Below, piece after piece: positions 51,106-61,676 of a stretch of 64,000 bases of DNA. Every line of letters begins with the position of its first letter. Within the stretch, counting starts at the first letter, position 1. The position numbers and the translations under genes are program-made. This stretch comes from Candidatus Solibacter sp. (GTDB lineage Bacteria; Acidobacteriota; Terriglobia; Bryobacterales; Bryobacteraceae): positions 124,001 through 188,000 of the forward strand of contig PNKE01000014.1 of NCBI GenBank assembly GCA_013822245.1, given 5' to 3'. The notes beneath the pieces were generated by a model that saw only the letters and a list, made by a program, of their open reading frames with translations, ran no database searches and was not told where the DNA came from.

Positions 51106-52515
51106 TTATCCCAACAGCGTCCTGACATCGGCCACCGCGCCCGCCAGGGCTGATGCCGCGGCGGTTTCAGGGCTGGCCAGGAACGTGCGCCCGCCCTTGC
51201 CCTGGCGGCCTTCGAAATTGCGGTTCGATGTCGAGACGCTGTACTCACCGGGCTTCAACTGGTCGCCGTTCATGGCGATGCACATCGAACATCCGGCCTC
51301 GCGCCATTCAGCGCCGGCGTCGCGGAAGATCTGGTCCAGACCCTCGGCTTCGGCTTCGCGCTTGATCTGCATCGAGCCGGGCACGACCATGGTGCGAACG
51401 GACGGATTCACCTTGCGGCCCTTCAGGATGGCGGCGGCGGCGCGCAGATCGCTCATCCGCGAGTTCGTGCATGAGCCGATGAAGACCACATCCACCTTCC
51501 GGCCCAGCAGCGGCCTGCCGGATTCGAGGCCCATGTAGGCCAGCGCTTTCTTCAGCGTTTCACGCTCGACGGCATCGGCCACCGAACCGGGATCGGGGAT
51601 GGCCTGGGTGACGGCGACGCCCTGGCCGGGATTGGTTCCGAAGGTGATCATGGGTTCGAGCGCCGAGGCGTCGATGAAGATCTCCTTGTCGTAGGTTGCG
51701 CCTTCGTCGGTGGGCAGCGTGCGCCACTTGGCGACGGCCGCGTCCCAGGCCGCGCCCTTGGGGGCGAGTGTGCGGCCGGCGAGGAACTCATAGGTTTTGT
51801 CGTCGGGGGCGATGAGGCCGGCGCGGGCGCCGCCTTCGATCGACATGTTGCAGACCGTCATGCGCTGCTCCATCGTCAGCGCCCGGATCGCCGAGCCTGT
51901 GTATTCGATGACGCAGCCGGTGCCGCCGCCGACGCCGATGCGGGCGATGAGGGCGAGGATGATGTCCTTCGCCGTCACGCCGTTGCCGAGCAAGCCTTCG
52001 ACGCGGACGTTGAATGTCTTCGATTTGCGCTGGAGCAGGCACTGCGTGGCCAGCACCATTTCCACTTCGCTGGTGCCGATGCCGAAGGCGAGTGCTCCGA
52101 AGGCGCCGTGGGTGGCGGTGTGGGAGTCGCCGCAGACGACGGTCATGCCCGGTTGGGTGGCGCCGTTTTCGGGTCCGATGACGTGGACGATGCCCTGCTT
52201 GTCGTTCTTGAAGCCAAAGTGGGGGATGCCGAATTCGGTGCAGTTGGTTTCAAACTGGGCGACCTGGGCGGCGGCGATCGGATCGATGATCGGCAGATCG
52301 CGCGGCGTCGTCGGCGTCGAATGGTCGCAGGTGCCGAGCGTCAGATCAGGCCGCCGGACCTTGATCCCGCGCGCCCGCAGCCCGGCGAAAGCCTGCGGCG
52401 AGGTGACTTCGTGGACCAGATGCAAATCAATCCACAGAAACGCCGGCGCGCCTTCGGGCTGGGCGACGACGTGGGCGTCCCACAGCTTTTCTATGATTGT
52501 CTTCGGTCGGCTCAT
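51106..52515 (-). CDS. leuC: 3-isopropylmalate dehydratase large subunit
   Basis: The start is set at ATG 52515 ([17 protein letters not shown]), with AGGA 9 bases upstream, giving 469 residues. The 4Fe-4S ligands are visible as [13 protein letters not shown] and [33 protein letters not shown] is the aconitase-family signature. It pairs with LeuD to form the isomerase of leucine synthesis. Confidence 0.95.
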   Translation of the reverse strand: MSRPKTIIEKLWDAHVVAQPEGAPAFLWIDLHLVHEVTSPQAFAGLRARGIKVRRPDLTLGTCDHSTPTTPRDLPIIDPIAAAQVAQFETNCTEFGIPHFGFKNDKQGIVHVIGPENGATQPGMTVVCGDSHTATHGAFGALAFGIGTSEVEMVLATQCLLQRKSKTFNVRVEGLLGNGVTAKDIILALIARIGVGGGTGCVIEYTGSAIRALTMEQRMTVCNMSIEGGARAGLIAPDDKTYEFLAGRTLAPKGAAWDAAVAKWRTLPTDEGATYDKEIFIDASALEPMITFGTNPGQGVAVTQAIPDPGSVADAVERETLKKALAYMGLESGRPLLGRKVDVVFIGSCTNSRMSDLRAAAAILKGRKVNPSVRTMVVPGSMQIKREAEAEGLDQIFRDAGAEWREAGCSMCIAMNGDQLKPGEYSVSTSNRNFEGRQGKGGRTFLASPETAAASALAGAVADVRTLLG

Positions 52516-52561
52516 ACGTGTGTTCCTATCTTCCCTTGTACCACCCGTTGAATGCATGACG

Positions 52562-52606
52562 CGCTCGCTGCGCTCACGGCCTTCTGGTCTACCCGCTCGC
52601 TGCGCT
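52562..52606. repeat. 13-base direct repeat between leuC and leuB
   Basis: CGCTCGCTGCGCT occurs at 52562-52574 and again at 52594-52606 in the 128-base gap between leuB and leuC. The motif resembles short GC-rich interspersed repeats seen in intergenic regions of high-GC genomes. Confidence 0.6.
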
Positions 52607-52643
52607 TGGGGCCTCGGCGCAGAGCGCCGGCCGGGGGTCCTCC

Positions 52644-53729
52644 CTACCCGATGGCTTGGCAGACCGCCTGGCCCACCTGTTCGGTGGTGGCGGGGGGGCC
52701 TGCGGGTTTCAGGTCGGCCGTGACGCGGCCCGAATTCAGAACTTCTTCCATGGCGCGGTTGACAGCGGCGGCTTCTTCCATGAGGCCGAAGCTGTATTCC
52801 AGCATCGCCGCCACGCTGCCGATCGCGCCCAGCGGATTGGCCTTGTTCTGCCCGGCGATGTCCGGCGCCGAGCCATGGACGGGCTCATACAACCCCACCC
52901 ACGCGCCCGAGGGCCGCTTGCCGCCGATCGACGCCGACGGCAACATGCCGATGGAGCCGGCGAGAACGGCGCCTTCGTCCGACAGGATGTCGCCGAACAT
53001 GTTCTCGGTGACAACAACGTCGAACCGGCGCGGGTTGAGGACAAGCTGCATGGCGCAGTTGTCGACCAGGATGTGTTCGAGTTCGACGCCGGGGTAATCG
53101 GCCGCAACCTCGGTGACCACCTTGCGCCAGAGCTGTGAGGTTTCGAGAACGTTCGACTTGTCGACACTGGAAACCTTTTTGCGGCGCTTGGAGGCAAGCT
53201 CGAATGCCATGCGGGCGATGCGGTCGATTTCGTGGCGCGAGTAGGCCATGGTGTTGACGGCGTGTTCGTTGGGCGCTTCGCCGGTGATGCCGCGCGGGGT
53301 GCCGTAGTAGATGCCGCCGGTGAGTTCGCGGACGATGATCATGTCCGTGCCTTCGACAAGATGATTCTTCAGGGGCGAGGAATCGATCAGCGCCTTATAG
53401 GTGCGCACCGGGCGCAGGTTGGCGTAGACACCCAAAATCGCCCGGATGCCGAGCAGTCCGCGCTCGGGGCGCTGGGCGGGCGGGGCGTTGTCGAATTCGG
53501 GCAGGCCGACCGCGCCCATCAGCGTCGCGTCGGCGTCCTGGGCCAGGCGGGCGGTTTCGTCGGGCATGGCCTGGCCGGTCTTGTGGATGGCGACGCCGCC
53601 AAGCAGGCCTTCGGAGAGGTTCAGGGTGTGGTTGTAACGGGCAGCGACGCGCGTGAGCACACGCACGGCTTCCCGGGTGACTTCGGTACCGATGCCGTCA
53701 CCGGGCAGAACGAGGATGTTGAGTTGCAT
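52644..53729 (-). CDS. leuB: 3-isopropylmalate dehydrogenase
   Basis: The ATG at 53729 ([20 protein letters not shown]) starts 4 bases after the leuA stop, giving 361 residues. [20 protein letters not shown] is the isopropylmalate/isocitrate dehydrogenase signature, and [14 protein letters not shown] fits LeuB. The enzyme oxidatively decarboxylates 3-isopropylmalate with NAD in the cytosol. Translation is likely coupled to leuA. Confidence 0.95.
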   Translation of the reverse strand: MQLNILVLPGDGIGTEVTREAVRVLTRVAARYNHTLNLSEGLLGGVAIHKTGQAMPDETARLAQDADATLMGAVGLPEFDNAPPAQRPERGLLGIRAILGVYANLRPVRTYKALIDSSPLKNHLVEGTDMIIVRELTGGIYYGTPRGITGEAPNEHAVNTMAYSRHEIDRIARMAFELASKRRKKVSSVDKSNVLETSQLWRKVVTEVAADYPGVELEHILVDNCAMQLVLNPRRFDVVVTENMFGDILSDEGAVLAGSIGMLPSASIGGKRPSGAWVGLYEPVHGSAPDIAGQNKANPLGAIGSVAAMLEYSFGLMEEAAAVNRAMEEVLNSGRVTADLKPAGPPATTEQVGQAVCQAIG

Positions 53730-53733
53730 GATG

Positions 53734-54939
<1,206 letters not shown>

Positions 54940-55040
54940 GCTCGCGCTCGCAAAGTCACTTTCCGGGTCCAGCCGGCTCCCAGGCCTGTTGCTCCTGGGC
55001 GGGCAGGCTGGACCACTCATCCAACATTCTCGCGTGCCAA

Positions 55041-55053
55041 TGTCAATTTGACA
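55041..55053. promoter_or_regulatory. T-N11-A palindrome, likely LysR operator
   Basis: TGTCAATTTGACA is a perfect palindrome around a single T and exactly fits the T-N11-A pattern of LysR-type binding sites. It lies in the divergent leuA/LysR gap, about 100 bases upstream of leuA and 80 bases upstream of the regulator. Confidence 0.65.
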
Positions 55054-55072
55054 AATTTATAATGCTCGCGAC

Positions 55073-55101
55073 TTGAATAAGTTCCTGCTATGAGATAAAC
55101 T
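55073..55101 (+). promoter_or_regulatory. Candidate promoter of the LysR gene
   Basis: TTGAAT (55073-55078) and TAAACT (55096-55101) are 17 bases apart, about 34 bases upstream of the LysR ATG. Confidence 0.45.
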
Positions 55102-55134
55102 CTATAAATAGCTACTGGCAGTCGCATAGGCGCT

Positions 55135-56028
55135 ATGGAACTCTACCCACTCAAGGTCTTCCTGACCGTCGCCACCGAGCGCAGCTTCTCGCGGGCGGGC
55201 GAGAAACTGCTGCGGACGCAGCCCGCCATTTCGCTGGCCGTGCAGAGGCTGGAGAACGAGCTGGGCGAGAAACTGCTGGACCGCACCGGCCGGGAGTTGA
55301 CGCTGACCGACGCGGGCAAGATCGTGATCGATTATTGCCGGCGGTTCGAGAACCTGGAAGAGGAGTTGACGTCGTCGATCGCCGAGTTGCGGGATCTGGC
55401 GTCGGGGCGGCTGGTGATCGGGGCCAACGAATCGACTTGCCTGTACCTGATCCACCACATTGTCAACTACCGGCGGCTGTATCCGAAGGTGAAGGTGCAG
55501 GTGAGGCGGACGCTGTCGTCGAAGCTGCCGGCGCAGATCATCGACGGCGATCTGGAACTGGGTGTGGTGAGCTACGATCCGGACGACGGCCGCCTGAGCA
55601 CGCATGTGATCTATGACGATCATCTGTGTTTCGTGGTGTCGCCGCAGCACCGGTTCGCGGGGCGCGAGCGGGTGGGGATCCAGGAACTGGGGATGGAGAC
55701 CTTCATCGCGCACAACGTGATGTCGCCCTACCGGGAGCATGTCATCAAGGCGTTCCAGAAGGCGCGGGTGCGGCTGAACATGGACGTGGAGATGCCGACG
55801 GTGGAGACCATCCGGATGATGGTGCAGCGCAACGAGGGCGTGGCGTTCCTGCCGAAGATGTGCGTGGAAAGCGAGTTGAACCAGGGGCTTTTGTGCGAGA
55901 TCCGGGTGGAGGAGTTGCAGGTGGAGCGCAAGATCCGTCTGATCTATCCGAGCCGGCGCAATTTGAGCCATGCGGCGCAGGCGTTTCTCGAGGTGGTGGA
56001 CGGGGTGAATCAGGAGCGCGCGGAGTAA
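55135..56028 (+). CDS. LysR-family transcriptional regulator
   Basis: The 297-residue protein has the LysR helix-turn-helix at residues 1-60 (VFLTVATERSFSRAGEKLLR, TQPAISLAVQRLENELGEKL) and a two-lobed effector domain (LVIGANESTCLYLIHHIVNY, MVQRNEGVAFLPKMCVES). Divergent orientation from leuA with a T-N11-A palindrome between them suggests it controls the leucine genes, perhaps with a pathway intermediate as effector. It could instead regulate only itself or distant genes. Confidence 0.9.
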   Translation: MELYPLKVFLTVATERSFSRAGEKLLRTQPAISLAVQRLENELGEKLLDRTGRELTLTDAGKIVIDYCRRFENLEEELTSSIAELRDLASGRLVIGANESTCLYLIHHIVNYRRLYPKVKVQVRRTLSSKLPAQIIDGDLELGVVSYDPDDGRLSTHVIYDDHLCFVVSPQHRFAGRERVGIQELGMETFIAHNVMSPYREHVIKAFQKARVRLNMDVEMPTVETIRMMVQRNEGVAFLPKMCVESELNQGLLCEIRVEELQVERKIRLIYPSRRNLSHAAQAFLEVVDGVNQERAE

Positions 56029-56235
56029 CGCCCCTCCCGGCTGCCCGGCCGGGCTATCACGGAAGACACTTTGAGCCGGACCCGCAACCGCCACGGTTGT
56101 TTCCCGGCCGCCGGGGCGCGAGACGCCGCGGTGCACCCGGTTTTTCCACACGCCGCCCTTGACGCGGGCCAGCGCCAGGTTGGCGGCGGCCACATCCAAG
56201 AGCCGCGGGGCGGATGTGGCGGGGGGTTCAGGCCG

Positions 56236-57015
56236 TCACATCTGAATGGGGAGCAGAGTGGTGAAGGCGCCGCCGTGGTTGAACAGGAAGGCCTGGATAC
56301 CGAGCGAGTATTTGGGTGCGGTGACGCGCAGCACGCCCTTACGGCCGGCGAGGATGGGATATTGCAGGTCGAGGCGGAAGGCGGTGTGGTTGCCCTTTCT
56401 CAGCTGTACCTGGACGCTCATCAGGCTCGTGCCGCCTTCGTCGACGGCGTCGACGGTGACCGAAAGGTCGGAGGCGCCGTAGTTGGCCAGGGCGATGGAG
56501 GAGACAAACTCGCCGGTGTTGTCGAAGGGATAGAGCATGGTGGCGGCGGTGGCGGCGGGGTTGAACGGGACCAGGCACTGGACGGCGTCGGGCGCTCCGG
56601 CGAACGGCACGACGGTTTCGAAGTCGGGGCGTCCGGCGACCTTCTGGCGCAGGATGGCCTGGCCGGAGAGCACGACCTGGGCGGGCGGGGTCATGCGGAG
56701 CCAGCCGGCGGAGAGGGGCGCGGAGTCGTTTTCGACGACGACGCGGGCCGAGCCGCCTGGGGGAAGGTTGATCAAATGCGTGGGGGCGGTGACGCCGTTG
56801 GCGGGGGTGGGCCGCGGGTTGCCCTGCTGGTCAAAGAAGGCGAACTGGACGTTGCCGCCGGCGGCGAGCGAGCGGTTGACCAGAATGATGGTGGTCTTCC
56901 AGGTTCCCCCTTCGAGTGTGCCAAAGGCAACCTGGGGGACCATCTCGGCGTGGGCGAGAAGGGGCAGGAAGGCAAGCGCGGTGAGTGTGCGCGTCAGAAA
57001 GCAGGCGGTCTTCAT
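56236..57015 (-). CDS. Secreted beta-rich protein of unknown function
   Basis: From ATG 57015 the product is 259 residues; GGAGG is 10 bases upstream and the ATG overlaps the stop of the propeller gene. A signal peptide (TRTLTALAFLPLLAHAEMVP) precedes repeated Ig-like strands (WKTTIILVNRSLAAGGNVQF, SSIALANYGASDLSVTVDAV, RKGVLRVTAPKYSLGIQAFL). It looks like the stand-alone secreted Ig-like proteins often found in Solibacterales. Coupling to the SBBP-propeller gene suggests a shared surface complex. Confidence 0.65.
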   Translation of the reverse strand: MKTACFLTRTLTALAFLPLLAHAEMVPQVAFGTLEGGTWKTTIILVNRSLAAGGNVQFAFFDQQGNPRPTPANGVTAPTHLINLPPGGSARVVVENDSAPLSAGWLRMTPPAQVVLSGQAILRQKVAGRPDFETVVPFAGAPDAVQCLVPFNPAATAATMLYPFDNTGEFVSSIALANYGASDLSVTVDAVDEGGTSLMSVQVQLRKGNHTAFRLDLQYPILAGRKGVLRVTAPKYSLGIQAFLFNHGGAFTTLLPIQM

Positions 57016-59177
57016 TTGATTTCGACCTCCACGAGGTTGGATATGGAATTGGCGTTGCCGGCGACGATGCGCACGGCGACGCGGCCCTTGCCGGCGAGTG
57101 ATGGCGGCAGGGCGAGGATGATTTCGTCGACACCGGGGACCGACGTGGCGGAGATGCCGAGGATCTGGACGGCGAGGCCGCCGATTTCGGCGGAGGCGGG
57201 CGAGGGGGCCGAGGAGAGGCCGGTCCCGTAGAGATACAGGACGCGCGGTGTGGCGATGGCGCCGGCGGTGATGGGCGAGGTGGCGCACTGGGAGGACAGG
57301 GCGTCGCAGGCGAACGCCAGTTCGTAGGTGGAATTCTTGGTGGCGGTGAGAGGACCGGCGACGGCGGCGGCGGCCCCATTGCCTTTGCCGTTGGCGGAGA
57401 ACAGGGCAGGCGAGGGGTTCTGCATATTGATGACGCCGGACTGCAGGACCTGGTTATTGCGGATCAGGCGGAAGGGGGTGGCGTTGACGCCGGGCCCCAG
57501 GACGGGGAGGTTGGCCTGGAAGACGATGCGGGTGGGCGAGACGCTGATGATGGGTGCGCGGACGGGGCCGGAGCGGGCATCGAATTCGAGGACGGTTCCG
57601 GCGGGGGAGAAGTCGAAGCCATGGAAGGGGGTGACGGCGAACGAGGGTGCGAGGTCGTAGCCGGTGAGGGCGGCGAGAGAGTTGGTGGAGACAACCTTGA
57701 TGGAGTCGGAGGCGGCGGAGACAACGGCGAGGGGCGCCGGGGGTGGGACCGAGAAGATCGAGAAGAAACCGTCGGCGGCGGCGCCGGCGGCGACCGGCTG
57801 AAAGGCCCTGAACGAGGGGAAGTTACGGGACTGGGCCTCGCCGCCGATGAGGACCTTCTGATCGCCGGAGAGGGCGAGGGCGAGGGCCTGGTCGTCGCCG
57901 TCACCGCCGAGGAAGGTGGAAAAGATGATGCTGCCGCCGGCCGAAAGCTGGGTGAGAAAGGCGTCCGGGCAGGGGGCGGGCTGGCCGGGGAGGCAACCGC
58001 CGAGGGAGGACTGGTAGGGGGAGGCGAGGGGGAAGTCCGAGGAATTGGTGGAGCCGGCGAGATAGGAGGCGCCGGAGGCGTCAATGGCCATGGCGCGGGC
58101 AAAGTCGTCGCCGGAGCCGCCGATGAGGGTGGACATGAAGATGCCGGGCGGGGTGGTTCTCAGTTGGGTGACGAAGATATCGACGCCGCCGGAGTGAGGC
58201 GATTGGGCGGGGAAGTTGGCGGAGGAGGTAAAGCCGGCGATGATGGGGGCGCCGGAGGCGTTGATGGCGATGGCGGTGGCCGAGTCAGAGCCGGAGCCGC
58301 CGAGGTAGGTGGCGAAGCGCAGGCCGGTGAGATCGGGGTTGAAGCGGGCGACAAAGGCGTCGCCGCCGCCGCAGCTCTGGGCGCCGCCTCTGTTGGCGGA
58401 CTGGATGGGGGTGACCATGGGCAGGTCAGTGGAGCTGGTTTCGCCGGCGATCCAGACGTCGCCGTCGGGGCCGATGGCAATGGCGCGGGCGATGTCGTTG
58501 CCGCCGCCGCCGTAGTAAGTGGCGCGTTCGAGGGTGAGGTCCTGCGAGAAGCGCATGATGAAGGCGTGGGCGGCTATGAAGCCGGAGGGCTGGACGGGGC
58601 AGGACGAGGGACCGATGTTGCGCTGGTAGGCGCCGCTGGGGAAGGCGACTTCGAACTCGGAGGTGCGGCCGGTGATGTAGAGGCGGTTCTGGGCGTCAGT
58701 GGTGATGGCGTAGGCGGCGGAGAAGGTCTCGTTTGGGGAGCGGTAGCGGACCTGATTGAGGAAGAAGCCGCTGGCGGTGAACCGCGAGATGGCGATCTGG
58801 CCTGAGTTGGCCCAGTTGGCGACGACGAAGATGTTGCCTTCGCGGTCAACCGTGATGGCGCGGGCATCGTCGGTGGAGCTGGAGCCGAGATAGGTGGAGA
58901 AAAGCAGGTCGCGGCCGTCGGGGGAGAAACGGGCGAGGAAGATGTCGTGGCACACGCTGTTGGCGCTGAGGTTGCAACTGCTCTGGGAGGCGTTGCGGAT
59001 GTGGAAGTCCTTGGAATCCGTGCTGCCGGTGACATAGATGGTACCGTCGGGGCCGTAGGCGACGGCGGCGATGCGGTCAAAGCCGGTTCCGCCTAGGACG
59101 GAGGAGTAGTTGAGCGACGGGGACTGGGCGAAGCAGAGCAGCGGCGCCAGAAAGAGGGGCAGGCAGCGGATGAGCAT
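57012..59177 (-). CDS. Secreted SBBP-repeat beta-propeller protein with TIGR03437-like C-terminus
   Basis: From ATG 59177 (MLIRCLPLFLAPLLCFAQ, signal peptide) the product is 721 residues. It contains about eight blades of the SBBP type, for example YSSVLGGTGFDRIAAVAYGP, FSTYLGSSSTDDARAITVDR, ATYLGGSGSDSATAIAINAS and FSTFLGGDGDDQALALALSG. The last ~200 residues, with VLYLYGTGLSSAPSPASAEI and VDEIILALPPSLAGKGRVAV, are the Solibacter-type TIGR03437 domain. It is likely displayed outside the cell; the ligand is unknown. GGAGGA stands 11 bases before the start. Confidence 0.85.
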   Translation of the reverse strand: MLIRCLPLFLAPLLCFAQSPSLNYSSVLGGTGFDRIAAVAYGPDGTIYVTGSTDSKDFHIRNASQSSCNLSANSVCHDIFLARFSPDGRDLLFSTYLGSSSTDDARAITVDREGNIFVVANWANSGQIAISRFTASGFFLNQVRYRSPNETFSAAYAITTDAQNRLYITGRTSEFEVAFPSGAYQRNIGPSSCPVQPSGFIAAHAFIMRFSQDLTLERATYYGGGGNDIARAIAIGPDGDVWIAGETSSTDLPMVTPIQSANRGGAQSCGGGDAFVARFNPDLTGLRFATYLGGSGSDSATAIAINASGAPIIAGFTSSANFPAQSPHSGGVDIFVTQLRTTPPGIFMSTLIGGSGDDFARAMAIDASGASYLAGSTNSSDFPLASPYQSSLGGCLPGQPAPCPDAFLTQLSAGGSIIFSTFLGGDGDDQALALALSGDQKVLIGGEAQSRNFPSFRAFQPVAAGAAADGFFSIFSVPPPAPLAVVSAASDSIKVVSTNSLAALTGYDLAPSFAVTPFHGFDFSPAGTVLEFDARSGPVRAPIISVSPTRIVFQANLPVLGPGVNATPFRLIRNNQVLQSGVINMQNPSPALFSANGKGNGAAAAVAGPLTATKNSTYELAFACDALSSQCATSPITAGAIATPRVLYLYGTGLSSAPSPASAEIGGLAVQILGISATSVPGVDEIILALPPSLAGKGRVAVRIVAGNANSISNLVEVEIK

Positions 59178-59388
59178 GAATAAGATGTCCTCCAGTGGCG
59201 AACAGACGCCGCTTGGGGCGATGATACCCCGTTTGGAGCGCGGCAACAAGTCGAGCGGCGGGAGGGTGGGATTTGCGGGTCTTTTTGGAGGGCGAATGTA
59301 GGTGGATTTAGCCGGGGAAGCGGGGGATTGAGAGGGGCCGAGGGGGCCTCGCGTGGAGAATGCGAGGCCGGCCTGGCAACGGGGGCGG

Positions 59389-60585
59389 TCAACCGGCGTT
59401 TTCGAGGGCGTCGAGGGCGGTCTGGTTGTCGAGCAGAGAGGGGCTGGGGGCATCGGAGGGGCGCTCGGGCCACTCGGTGCAATGGGCGCGGAGAGCGGCG
59501 CCGGAGAGCAGCCAGCCGTGGTTCATGAGGACGTCCTGCTCGGCAGGCTCGAAGACGTCAAGGTCGGTGCGGATGCGGGAGACTTTTTCCAGCGTTGCGC
59601 CATCGTAGCCGGAGGCCGGGGGCGTGAGCGGATAGTCGCCGATTTCGGTGGCGATGCCCCAGTAGGCGCCGCGGTAGGCGCCGCGCTGGAAGCTGTCGAT
59701 CAACATGCGCTTACGGAGGGCGCGGGACTGGCGGTCGATGACGTCGTTGGCGCGTTTAAGGCGGGTGAACATGTTGCCGCCCATATCCGGATCGCACTTG
59801 AAGGGAGCGCCGGCGTCTGAGCAGAAGACGAAGTCGTTGGACTTCCAGACGGGTTCGAGGCCCATGTTGTCGTAGACGCCGCCGTCGCTGAGGATGGCCT
59901 TGGCGCGGATCTGGCCGCGTTCGGGGGAGGGACCCATTTTGCCGTCCTGCCAGGGGAGGCCGGTGAGGTTGACGGTGAGGGGCGGGAAGGCGAGGGGGAA
60001 GGCCGAGGAGGTGGCGACGGCAACGCCCAAAGGCATGTCGTCCTTGAAGGTGTAGCCGGTGAGATAGTCGCCGATGCGGGAGTGGTCGAAGACCCAGTTG
60101 ACGCCGGTCTGCATGTTGGTGGCGCAGAAGATGAACGACGGGCCGCCGGCGGCCCTGATATCGCGCAGCAGGCTCATTTTGGCGCGGTCGAGGAGGTCCT
60201 CGTCATAGCGTTCGACCAGCAGGTTGGTGACCGAATAGTCACGGGTGGCGAGGTCCTTCCATTTCAGGGGGTTGAAGCGGCCGAAAAGCAGGGGGTGGTT
60301 GCGGAGGTTTTTACCGCAGAACTGGAGCAGGGGCCGTTCGACTTCGCGGGCGAAGTTGGTGAAGCGGCCGGAGGCGTCGGGGGTGAGCGAGGGCCATTTG
60401 GTAGCCAGCAGGCCGCTGGTGATGGAGCCGCCGGAGACCGACGATATGGCGGTGAGGCGGGAGAGCAGCCCGGCGTCGTTGAAACGGCGCAGCGCGCCGA
60501 GGTGGAACAGCGATGCGCGGAAGCCGCCGCCGGACAGGGCGAGGGCGATCTTTAGGCCGGGGTCGGTGAGTTGTTTGGCGCTCAT
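59389..60585 (-). CDS. Patatin-like phospholipase
   Basis: The 398-residue protein has the patatin fold: LALSGGGFRASLFHLGALRR is the oxyanion loop, AISSVSGGSITSGLLA holds the nucleophilic serine, and AILSDGGVYDNMGLEP the catalytic aspartate (DGG). The absence of a signal peptide indicates a cytosolic lipid hydrolase. The ATG overlaps the stop of the upstream MBL-fold gene by four bases. Patatins serve as membrane-degrading effectors in several immunity systems, which fits the CHAT-like protein encoded two genes upstream. An ordinary lipid-metabolic role is also possible. Confidence 0.88.
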   Translation of the reverse strand: MSAKQLTDPGLKIALALSGGGFRASLFHLGALRRFNDAGLLSRLTAISSVSGGSITSGLLATKWPSLTPDASGRFTNFAREVERPLLQFCGKNLRNHPLLFGRFNPLKWKDLATRDYSVTNLLVERYDEDLLDRAKMSLLRDIRAAGGPSFIFCATNMQTGVNWVFDHSRIGDYLTGYTFKDDMPLGVAVATSSAFPLAFPPLTVNLTGLPWQDGKMGPSPERGQIRAKAILSDGGVYDNMGLEPVWKSNDFVFCSDAGAPFKCDPDMGGNMFTRLKRANDVIDRQSRALRKRMLIDSFQRGAYRGAYWGIATEIGDYPLTPPASGYDGATLEKVSRIRTDLDVFEPAEQDVLMNHGWLLSGAALRAHCTEWPERPSDAPSPSLLDNQTALDALENAG

Positions 60586-61655
60586 AGCGTGATCTTGATG
60601 CCTCCTGTATCGTTATCGGGGAATTGGGTGCGATATTTCCAGTGTTTCTTGAGGGGCGCCACGTCCCAGATGGCGTTGTGACCGGAATGGTAGTTGAACC
60701 AGAAGCGGGTATTGAGGCCGCGGCGGGCGACAAGGATGCGGGCGATGGTTTCGGGGTCGGGGTGGTCGAATCGGTCGCCGTTGGTGGAGACCAGGTAAGA
60801 CGGGCAGTCGAGCATCGAGAACAGCGCGGGGCCGTTGTTGGACTTGCTGCCGTGGTGGGAGAGCTTGAAGGCGTCGAGGGTGAGTCTGGACTGATTGCGG
60901 GCGGCGAGCAGGCGCCCGATGGACGCTTCGAGGACGGGCGAGTGGGCGTCGGCGGCAAACAGGACGGCGTGTTTGCCGTATTCGGCGAGGAAGGCGATGG
61001 AGGCGCCGTTGGCGGGGGCGGTGTCGGATTTGAAAGGCTCCATGGCCAGGGCTTCGACGTCCAGCGTTGCGCCAAGCCGGCGTGGACGCAGCTTCTTGTC
61101 CTTCTGAAGAGCGTCTTCGCCGGACGCGGTGACGCCCGGCAGGATGCCGGCCTTGGCGCATTCGGCATCCCATTTCTTGCGGAGCCTGGTGAGCTGGGTC
61201 TTGCCGGGCGATAGCAGCGTGAGGCGGAGACCGCCGGGCAGCGTGACTTCGGGCAGGGGTCCGTTGCTGGTGATGGCAGCGGGGCCGCCCTGGAAGGCGG
61301 CGTTCCAGGGGGCGCGGGCGTGGTTTTCGATCGCCGCCTGGAGTTTTTCGGCCTGGGCTGCGCCGAGACGGGCGGACTGCTGGATGTGTTTATATCCGTT
61401 GTGCCAGACGTCGTTGATGGTGATGGCGGGGGGCAGGTTGGCCAGCAGTTTGACGGCGCCTTCGATGTGGTCCTGGTCGATGTGGGTGACGCAGAACAGT
61501 TCCAGCGGGCAGGTGGCGGGCGCGCGGGCGGTGATGGAGTCGAAGGTGCCGCTGAGGCCGCCGTCGATGAGGACGCGGTGGGGGGAGCGCTTGGAGCCGT
61601 ATTCGATCCAAAGCGAGTCGCCGTGGAAGGCGGGGAGCATTTCGATGGTAAACAT
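60582..61655 (-). CDS. Metallo-beta-lactamase-fold hydrolase (ComEC-like subgroup)
   Basis: The 357-residue protein shows FTIEMLPAFHGDSLWIEYG and VLIDGGLSGTFDSIT at the N-terminus, then LFCVTHIDQDHIEGAVKL as the metal motif (HxDxDH form). FAADAHSPVLEASIG and DAFKLSHHGSKSNNGPALFS follow. The arrangement is like soluble relatives of the ComEC hydrolase domain, which often act on phosphodiesters. No membrane segment or signal peptide is present. It starts 21 bases after the CHAT-like gene and overlaps the patatin gene, so all three are one transcript. Confidence 0.85.
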   Translation of the reverse strand: MFTIEMLPAFHGDSLWIEYGSKRSPHRVLIDGGLSGTFDSITARAPATCPLELFCVTHIDQDHIEGAVKLLANLPPAITINDVWHNGYKHIQQSARLGAAQAEKLQAAIENHARAPWNAAFQGGPAAITSNGPLPEVTLPGGLRLTLLSPGKTQLTRLRKKWDAECAKAGILPGVTASGEDALQKDKKLRPRRLGATLDVEALAMEPFKSDTAPANGASIAFLAEYGKHAVLFAADAHSPVLEASIGRLLAARNQSRLTLDAFKLSHHGSKSNNGPALFSMLDCPSYLVSTNGDRFDHPDPETIARILVARRGLNTRFWFNYHSGHNAIWDVAPLKKHWKYRTQFPDNDTGGIKITL

Positions 61656-61676
61656 GGGAGGTTCCTGGAAGCGAGA

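Noticed and set aside
57621-58805. Long plus-strand frame of almost 400 codons rich in Gly, Glu and Val
   Set aside because: It is the mirror of the SBBP propeller gene; the opposite strand has signal peptide, ribosome site and known repeats. High-GC DNA leaves long open antisense frames.
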